Source: Rheinheimera sp. 1928-s
Lineage (GTDB): Bacteria > Pseudomonadota > Gammaproteobacteria > Enterobacterales > Alteromonadaceae
Reading direction: 5' to 3'
Length of the DNA stretch: 64,000 nt
NCBI RefSeq assembly: GCF_029269265.1
Contig: NZ_JARIXP010000001.1
Coordinates: 920,855 to 984,854, forward strand
The translations under genes were made by a program, and so were the position numbers. Shown piece by piece: positions 59,362 through 64,000 of this stretch (its first letter is position 1; every line of letters starts with the position of its first letter). Under the pieces are notes generated by a model. It had not been told where the DNA came from. It ran no database searches and was given only the letters and a program-made list of their open reading frames with translations.

Positions 59362-59374
59362 TCTGATCCAAGGC

Positions 59375-60151
59375 TCAGGGCTGGCAGTCAAAAGCTATAT
59401 TGGATACCAACTGACAAGGTTCACAGCAAAAATCAAACAGGCCATGCCAGCTCTGACCAAGTTTCCAGTCAGAGCCACAAGATGGGCATTTTTTCTCTGC
59501 ATCTAAAGCGCATTCCAGACTGCTGCCACTGTACAGATAATAATAAACCGGCTTGTTCAGCTCTTTGCTCAGCGCTCTGGCCTGTTTATAACCTTGTTGG
59601 TTTAAGCCACTGTAAAAGCCCTGCACACTTTGTTCTGCACTTTTAAGCAGCACTCTGGATTCCTGCATCTGAATTTCATCCAGCGCCTGATACTGCAATT
59701 GCCAGCGTACTAAAGGCTCAAAATCCTCACCTGATATTCGGCCCACTTTATACAAAGGCACTGGGGCAAAATGTTCAGCGCAGTACAGCACTGAGTTGGT
59801 GGCTGAAAAACTACAAAATAAAATCAAAGCGGAGTGATTGGGGCAAGGGTCGGTATGATTTGACATTAAATCATCGCCAAGAACCGTCAGCTTGGGATAA
59901 CTTAAACCCACTTGCTGCAATTGGTCTAAAGCGTTGAGGCCTGCTGTGCTGTGTGATTTTTTGTCCAACGCATCAGCTTGTGGCAAGACAACACGGCTGA
60001 AAAAACTGTCTTTGGCCTGATAAGTCGGGAATTCACGACCTAAAATCTGGCCCTGAAAAATCAGTTTCTCCAGATAATGGCGAATACCCTGTTCCGCTTC
60101 ATCAAAGCTGGTATCAGCAATAATTTTAAATTCCAGCTCTGCTACTAACAT
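59375..60151 (-). CDS. DUF2310 zinc-ribbon protein
   Basis: 258 residues, cytoplasmic. The C-terminus has CPSCGSDWKLGQ and later CCEPCQLVSN, forming a zinc ribbon (CxxC plus CxxC). The N-terminal part (VAELEFKIIADTSFDEA) matches DUF2310, known in Vibrio and Shewanella relatives and of unknown role. Its ATG overlaps the stop of the KfrA-like gene by one base (TGATG), so the two are translated together. Confidence 0.85.
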   Translation of the reverse strand: MLVAELEFKIIADTSFDEAEQGIRHYLEKLIFQGQILGREFPTYQAKDSFFSRVVLPQADALDKKSHSTAGLNALDQLQQVGLSYPKLTVLGDDLMSNHTDPCPNHSALILFCSFSATNSVLYCAEHFAPVPLYKVGRISGEDFEPLVRWQLQYQALDEIQMQESRVLLKSAEQSVQGFYSGLNQQGYKQARALSKELNKPVYYYLYSGSSLECALDAEKKCPSCGSDWKLGQSWHGLFDFCCEPCQLVSNIAFDCQP

Positions 60152-60429
60152 CAGATCCCCAGCTTTTTGATAATCAAATCAAGTTTGGCTTCAATGCGAG
60201 CCAAGTCTGCTTGCAGATCAGAGGGCTGTTCACTCACCGGCTGAAATGTTTGCTCTGACGTGTTTTGTACACTAACAGCGCCATTACGCCAGGCCTGATA
60301 GGCCTGCAATAAAGCTGGACTCATAGTGGCTATGCCTAAACGGGCTTTGACTAAAGCCAGGCTGGGTTCTTTACCTTCTTGCTGCAGTTGAGCTGCAATT
60401 TTTGCGACTTGTTGGCTTAGTTGTTCCAT
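60151..60429 (-). CDS. Small KfrA-like DNA-binding/coiled-coil protein
   Basis: 92 residues from ATG 60429; a GTG at 60447 is in frame within the palindrome. VAKIAAQLQQEGKEPSLALV and KARLGIATMSPALLQAYQAW resemble the N-terminal helix-turn-helix of KfrA-type plasmid proteins, and the C-terminus (LQADLARIEAKLDLIIKKLG) is a short coiled coil, a likely dimer handle. A perfect 21-bp palindrome lies 12 bp upstream of the ATG, a plausible autoregulatory operator. The KfrA match is from pattern only. Confidence 0.65.
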   Translation of the reverse strand: MEQLSQQVAKIAAQLQQEGKEPSLALVKARLGIATMSPALLQAYQAWRNGAVSVQNTSEQTFQPVSEQPSDLQADLARIEAKLDLIIKKLGI

Positions 60430-60441
60430 AAGTTTCTTTAG

Positions 60442-60462
60442 TTTCACTAAAATTTAGTGAAA
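60442..60462. promoter_or_regulatory. Perfect 21-bp palindrome, candidate operator of the KfrA-like gene
   Basis: TTTCACTAAA-A-TTTAGTGAAA has perfect 10-bp arms around a central A. It lies in the 156-bp divergent region between the KfrA-like gene and the DUF3192 lipoprotein gene, 12 bp from the former's ATG. Its symmetry suits a dimeric regulator. Confidence 0.65.
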
Positions 60463-60585
60463 TTTACCACCTAAGTTATTCATATCACTAGCATGATTTT
60501 ATAAGTTATTGTTATTAAACAACTTTAAAAGTTGGCCCCAGTTTTGCTTTTAAAAAACAACAAGTTAAAACTCTAAGGACAAGCA

Positions 60586-60951
60586 ATGAACTATTTAAAG
60601 GTATTAACAGTAGCAACAGCCATGATGGCGTTATCTGGTTGTGTGGTGGCTATAGGCGGTAAGGATGAGAATGACAGCAACAATTCGTCCTGGAAAAAAA
60701 CGCAAAAATTAAATAATCAGGTGATCAGCCAGTTAAATCTGGGCACTGAATTAGCTTCAGTCCGTGGTCAGTTAGGCACACCAGATTTCAGTGAGTCATT
60801 CCGTGAAGGCGACAATGAAACCGTAGTGCTGTTTTACCGCACTCATCATGAGCATAGCGACGGTGAAACCACGAAAAATGAATGCACTCCGTTGGTGTTT
60901 AAGAACGGTGTGTTAACTGGCTGGGGGGAAAAAGCCTATCGCCAGTTGTAA
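60586..60951 (+). CDS. DUF3192 family lipoprotein
   Basis: 121 residues. A lipoprotein signal (MNYLKVLTVATAMMALSGC) gives Cys19 as the lipidated residue. The domain shows ISQLNLGTELASVRGQLGTP, VVLFYRTHHEHSDGETTKNE and VFKNGVLTGWGEKA, clearly paralogous to the gene at 48028. AAGGAC precedes the ATG. DUF3192 has no known function. A terminator follows. Confidence 0.88.
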   Translation: MNYLKVLTVATAMMALSGCVVAIGGKDENDSNNSSWKKTQKLNNQVISQLNLGTELASVRGQLGTPDFSESFREGDNETVVLFYRTHHEHSDGETTKNECTPLVFKNGVLTGWGEKAYRQL

Positions 60952-60965
60952 CAATCCCTGGACCA

Positions 60966-61000
60966 GGGAGGTGTTGCCTGTACGGTAGCACTTCCCTTTA
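60966..61000 (+). terminator. Terminator after the DUF3192 lipoprotein gene
   Basis: GGGAGGTG-T-TGCC pairs with GGTA-G-CACTTCCC (with two G-U pairs) around a short loop, then TTTAT. It lies 15 nt past the stop and just before the end of the convergent DUF2789 gene. Confidence 0.6.
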
Positions 61001-61009
61001 TCCCGGTAA

Positions 61010-61243
61010 TTAGTGCCTTAACTGCACATTTAACTGATCAATCACAGCGCTCCAGTCAGCATCCTGCCGCCAGTTTTCTTTAAGAAAATTGGCCTGAGCC
61101 TCTGTCCAGAACGATGCTTCAGATAAAGACAACTCAGGGGTAAGTTTATGATTAGCGATAAAAGCTTGAATATCCGACGGACTATTGTCTAAACCCAGCT
61201 GAGCAAAAAGTGTCGCCATATCGTGTGTGGTCATATCCATCAT
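61010..61243 (-). CDS. DUF2789 family small protein
   Basis: 77 residues. THDMATLFAQLGLDNSPSDI, FIANHKLTPELSLSEASFW and ANFLKENWRQDADWSAVIDQ are the family signature. It is cytoplasmic, helical and uncharacterised. AGGA lies 7 nt before the first ATG; a second ATG follows directly. Confidence 0.86.
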   Translation of the reverse strand: MMDMTTHDMATLFAQLGLDNSPSDIQAFIANHKLTPELSLSEASFWTEAQANFLKENWRQDADWSAVIDQLNVQLRH

Positions 61244-61360
61244 TGTAATTCCTTAGTGGTTTGTATTAAGTGTAGTGGTTCGATCGCTATGCTGCATTGG
61301 CAATCTGCAGCTTCGCTGCTATGTTGATACTCAAACTACAAGAAATAACAGGGACATATC

Positions 61361-62023
61361 ATGCCAAATCAACCTGCTCTTGATCTAAACCAGCTTAAAG
61401 CACAGTTGTTAACCCCCGATGAACTGAAACTAGCCGCCTCCTTGTTATACCAGTCTTATCATGACGATCCAGTTTTTATGGATATTTTCCAGTCGGAAAA
61501 AAGCGACTATGAGCAACGCTTAAGAGCAGCCATCCGTGAAGAGTTGAATGTATTCTGGCAGGAAGAGCAGCCTGTGATTGGTATTTTTATTGAGCAGCAG
61601 CTGTTAGGTGTGGCTTGTGTTACAGAACCAGGTTCTAAATTGAGTGGTGACAGATTCTGGCATTGGCGGCTAAAAATGTTACTGACTGCAGGTTTTGTCT
61701 CAACCAAACAGCTCTTGGAAAAAGAACAACGAATTCATGCAGCTATGCCAGTAAAGCATTACCACATGTTGGCTTTTATCGCTATTTCGCCTAAGTATCA
61801 GCATCTGGGTTTAGGCCATTATTTAATGCATGCCGTGGATTCAATAGTAGAACAAAATCCGGCTTCTTTGGGCATTGGCGTTTTTGTGACTCTGGATAAA
61901 AACAAAGCTTTTTTTAGTTCGGATCATTATCAGCAGGTCACAGAGTTGAGTTTCAGCAAAGTCAAAGGTACTTTAATGTTCCGACCAAGGCAAAGCAGCC
62001 CTTTAACTCTGGTGGAGTCATAA
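61361..62023 (+). CDS. GNAT-family N-acetyltransferase
   Basis: 220 residues. The acetyl-CoA binding region is seen in MLAFIAISPKYQHLGLGHYLM (cited in part: Q/R-x-x-G-x-G/A form as QHLGLG). The N-terminal part covers substrate recognition with LGVACVTEPGSKLSGDRFW. AGGGA lies upstream. The acceptor substrate is unknown. It is coupled to the DUF962 gene 3 bp downstream. Confidence 0.85.
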   Translation: MPNQPALDLNQLKAQLLTPDELKLAASLLYQSYHDDPVFMDIFQSEKSDYEQRLRAAIREELNVFWQEEQPVIGIFIEQQLLGVACVTEPGSKLSGDRFWHWRLKMLLTAGFVSTKQLLEKEQRIHAAMPVKHYHMLAFIAISPKYQHLGLGHYLMHAVDSIVEQNPASLGIGVFVTLDKNKAFFSSDHYQQVTELSFSKVKGTLMFRPRQSSPLTLVES

Positions 62024-62026
62024 CAG

Positions 62027-62347
62027 ATGTCTGGCTTTCGTAGTTTTTCTGAGTTTTATCCCTATTATTTATCTGAACATAAAAATCCAGTTTGTCGCCG
62101 TTTGCATTACATAGGCTCTACTTTAGTGCTGGCGATTTTGGCCACTTTGTTAGTTACAGGCTTATGGAGTTACTGGTGGCTGATGTTAGTGGCTGGTTAT
62201 GGTTTTGCATGGGTTGGCCACTTTAAGTTTGAACACAATAAACCCGCCACCTTTAAATATCCCTTTTATAGTCTGGCAGCGGATTGGGTGATGTATAAGG
62301 ATTTTCTGACCGGAAAGCTGGAGCAGAAATTACAGCAGTTGCCTTAA
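62027..62347 (+). CDS. DUF962/Mpo1-like membrane protein
   Basis: 106 residues. FRSFSEFYPYYLSEHKNPVC, RRLHYIGSTLVLAIL, WVGHFKFEHNKPATFKYP and YSLAADWVMYKDF are the DUF962 signature, with two membrane helices. Yeast Mpo1 is an iron-dependent dioxygenase of 2-hydroxy fatty acids, and the conserved His (HKNP, RRLHY, GHFKFEHNKPA) that bind iron are kept. The stop overlaps the convergent DUF3301 gene by 4 bp. Confidence 0.9.
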   Translation: MSGFRSFSEFYPYYLSEHKNPVCRRLHYIGSTLVLAILATLLVTGLWSYWWLMLVAGYGFAWVGHFKFEHNKPATFKYPFYSLAADWVMYKDFLTGKLEQKLQQLP

Positions 62348-62640
62348 ACTCTGTAGGGTGGCAATTGAAAACTCAGGTAACGCAGGCCGGATAAACGTAA
62401 TTCGGCTTGATACCGACTTTCGCCATCGCCACTAAAATCTACCTGATAGCTGGTAAACCAGCGCCATCTGTTATCCAGTTTTGAAAACTGATGTTTGCCT
62501 CTGGCGCATTCCAGAAACTGTAATTCCTGTTGCTTACACAGATGTTTGGCGAGCTTCACAGCTGTTTCATCCTGCTTACGTTGCAGTAAAAACGCATAGA
62601 CAAAAGCCATACCTAACAATAATAACCAGACAAAATCCAT
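62344..62640 (-). CDS. DUF3301 membrane-anchored protein
   Basis: 98 residues from ATG 62640, with AAAGGAG upstream. One N-terminal helix (about 2-20, DFVWLLLLGMAFVYAFLL) is followed by a cytoplasmic part with LAKHLCKQQELQFLECARG, WRWFTSYQVDFSGDGESRY and a final RLSGLRYLSFQLPPYRV-like end, the DUF3301 pattern. An in-frame extension to 62766 lies upstream of this ribosome-binding site. Its function is unknown; it is divergent from yqcC. Confidence 0.87.
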   Translation of the reverse strand: MDFVWLLLLGMAFVYAFLLQRKQDETAVKLAKHLCKQQELQFLECARGKHQFSKLDNRWRWFTSYQVDFSGDGESRYQAELRLSGLRYLSFQLPPYRV

Positions 62641-62754
62641 CACGACTCCTTTGTTATGAACAAGCATAATGGCGACGGGCAGGTGTTTTTGCAAGGCGGG
62701 TCTGGTGTTGGCTGTGATAAAATCAACCGGAATTTTCGCCGGACGAGCAGAATA

Positions 62755-63096
62755 ATGTATACCCAAGTCGCCATATTGCTAAATCAGATTGAGGCAGAGT
62801 TAAAGTCTTGCGGGCTTTGGGCCTTAACTGCACCCAGTGTTGAAGCTATGCAAAGCACAGCGCCATTTTTTTGCGATACCATGCCATTGGAAAACTGGCT
62901 GCAGTTTGTATTTTTACCGCGTATGCGTGCTTTAGTGGAAGGGCGTTTGCCTTTGCCGCAACAAATTGCGGTCTGCCCTATGGCCGAAGAGGCGTTTAAA
63001 CATTTAGATCATCGTACTTTGTTGCTGATTAATCGTATTGCGGATTTGGATGAATTATTAAGTGGTAAACGTGAGCAAAGTAGTGCCAGAGCCTGA
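62755..63096 (+). CDS. yqcC: YqcC family protein (DUF446)
   Basis: 113 residues from ATG 62755 (MYTQVAILLNQIEAELK). WALTAPSVEAMQSTAPFFCD, MPLENWLQFVFLPRMRAL and INRIADLDELL match DUF446, a helical bundle of unknown role. It is followed by truC with a 35-bp overlap and then a YqcA flavodoxin, the same yqcC-truC-yqcA block as E. coli. The frame is open to 62656 but that part has no family sequence. Confidence 0.92.
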   Translation: MYTQVAILLNQIEAELKSCGLWALTAPSVEAMQSTAPFFCDTMPLENWLQFVFLPRMRALVEGRLPLPQQIAVCPMAEEAFKHLDHRTLLLINRIADLDELLSGKREQSSARA

Positions 63097-63886
63097 GTTA
63101 ATAGCAGTTCCTGTACTGACGATTTTATACCAGGATCAGTATCTGGTAGCGATCGATAAACCTGCTGGCATGCTGGTGCATCGCTCTTTTTTAGACCGAC
63201 ACGAAACTGTATTTGTGATGCAAACCTTGCGTAACCAGATAGGTCAGCATGTGTTTCCAGTACACCGGCTCGACAGACCCACCTCTGGTGTGTTGTTATT
63301 TGCGTTATCTGCCGATGTTGCCCGTTTACTGACAGAACAGTTAACAGAGCAGCACTGGCGCAAGTTTTATCTGGCGGTTTGCCGCGGCTTTGTTAAACAA
63401 GCGGGCATTTTGGATTATCCGTTAAAAGAGCAACTGGATAAAATTGCCGACAAACTCGCCAGCCAGGATAAAGATAAGCAAGAAGCAGTGACTGCTTTAT
63501 GGCCTTTGGCACAGGTTGAATTGCCAATCGCTATAGGTAAATATCCGGTAGCACGTTATTCGTTGCTGGCGTTGCAGCCTCTAACGGGTCGTAAGCATCA
63601 ACTGCGTCGGCACTTATCGCATTTACGCCATCCGATAGTAGGCGATACCACTCATGGTGAAAGCAGACATAATCGCTTATTTGCGGAACATTTGAATAGC
63701 CACAGATTGTTGCTTATCGCCAAACGACTGGAGTTAAAACATCCGGTAACGGGCATTGATTTAGTGATCGAAGCACCGCTTGGTGAAGTAGAACAGTTAT
63801 TTACAGAATTCGGTTGGCCTGCGGATGACAACTGGTACAGCAATTTTTTTGAGCAGTCAGAGCTTAGTGTTTTGACGCCGCTATAA
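63062..63886 (+). CDS. truC: tRNA pseudouridine-65 synthase TruC
   Basis: 274 residues from GTG 63062; later starts (GTG 63071) are possible because TruC normally begins near ILYQDQYLVAIDKPAGM. The catalytic Asp (D71) sits in VHRLDRPTSGVLLF, and LTGRKHQLRRHLSHLRHPIVG is the RluA-family C-terminal motif (first part LTGRKHQLRRHL). It makes pseudouridine at tRNA position 65. It overlaps yqcC by 35 bp and precedes yqcA. Confidence 0.94.
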   Translation: MVNVSKVVPEPELIAVPVLTILYQDQYLVAIDKPAGMLVHRSFLDRHETVFVMQTLRNQIGQHVFPVHRLDRPTSGVLLFALSADVARLLTEQLTEQHWRKFYLAVCRGFVKQAGILDYPLKEQLDKIADKLASQDKDKQEAVTALWPLAQVELPIAIGKYPVARYSLLALQPLTGRKHQLRRHLSHLRHPIVGDTTHGESRHNRLFAEHLNSHRLLLIAKRLELKHPVTGIDLVIEAPLGEVEQLFTEFGWPADDNWYSNFFEQSELSVLTPL

Positions 63887-63912
63887 AATGACAGTTATAA
63901 AGCAGAGGATGT

Positions 63913-64000
63913 ATGAAAAAAGTAGCTATTATGGTGGGCACGGTATACGGCGGTGCTCAATTTGTTGCCGAAGAGGCAGAAAAAGTTTTACAGGGCAAAG
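63913..64000 (+). CDS. yqcA: Flavodoxin YqcA (3' part outside window)
   Basis: The first 29 codons are present, with GAGGAT upstream of the ATG. KKVAIMVGTVYGGAQFVAEE is the FMN phosphate-binding start of YqcA/MioC-type flavodoxins, although the loop reads GTVYGGA where GTMYGNS is usual. Position after truC matches E. coli. It is truncated by the window end. Confidence 0.85.
   Translation, partial: MKKVAIMVGTVYGGAQFVAEEAEKVLQGK

Noticed and set aside
59375-60462. Toxin-antitoxin interpretation of the KfrA-like/DUF2310 pair
   Set aside because: Small regulator, palindrome and overlap fit the layout, but DUF2310 at 258 residues with a zinc ribbon does not resemble a known toxin.

Overview
The window is a chromosomal segment of a moderate-GC gammaproteobacterium. 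Gene content and order (arcA/arcB, aceK, gltBD, queF-syd, yqcC-truC-yqcA, gcvA-ygdD-rlmM, xni, ppnN, yggX, DUF3192, DUF3301) point to an aquatic Alteromonadales/Rheinheimera-type bacterium. The genus is inferred from gene content and style, not proven. I see no rRNA, tRNA or CRISPR array, and no intact transposase.

Layout. 1-9.6 kb: the end of an MFS exporter with a divergent LysR regulator, an M14 peptidase/hydrolase pair, tapT, aceK, a periplasmic solute-binding-like protein, an esterase, and qmcA-nfeD. 9.7-18.2 kb: a membrane EAL phosphodiesterase, a lipoprotein hydrolase, a DUF3015-DUF4105 pair, a double cupin, a TIGR03643 protein and a DUF2804 protein. 18.3-24.5 kb: gltB-gltD (glutamate synthase), bracketed by two inverted, diverged copies of a ~100-nt palindromic repeat. 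24.8-32 kb: folE2, then an operon of TonB-dependent receptor, YfcC-family permease and isoaspartyl-dipeptidase-like amidohydrolase, behind a long structured leader. 32-37 kb: arcB and arcA, convergent, plus an orphan histidine kinase. 37-45 kb: rsmC, trmB, mutY, yggX, gcvA-hydrolase-ygdD-rlmM and a GST. 45-52 kb: an NAD-type isocitrate dehydrogenase and a tight five-gene unit (diguanylate cyclase, ppnN, xni, DUF3192, large HDOD-like protein). 52.6-54.4 kb: an M61 peptidase. 54.4-56.9 kb: a GC-rich LysR/NTF2-like/SDR cassette that looks acquired, with REP/MITE-like palindromes at its edges. 57-64 kb: a membrane-anchored XRE regulator, queF/syd, a KfrA-like protein with DUF2310, small conserved genes, and yqcC-truC-yqcA.

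Functional themes are nitrogen assimilation (gltBD), redox and carbon control (ArcAB, AceK, NAD-IDH), RNA modification (tapT, rsmC, trmB, rlmM, queF, truC), nucleotide signalling (EAL protein, GGEEF cyclase next to the alarmone target PpnN) and peptide uptake/catabolism. The best candidate for something undescribed is the receptor-permease-amidohydrolase operon. Its amidohydrolase has lost the first His of the HxH metal motif and the bridging Lys of classical IadA and has a Glu instead, a pattern like single-metal NagA-type sites. Second is the small KfrA-like/DUF2310 pair with a perfect 21-bp palindrome at its start.
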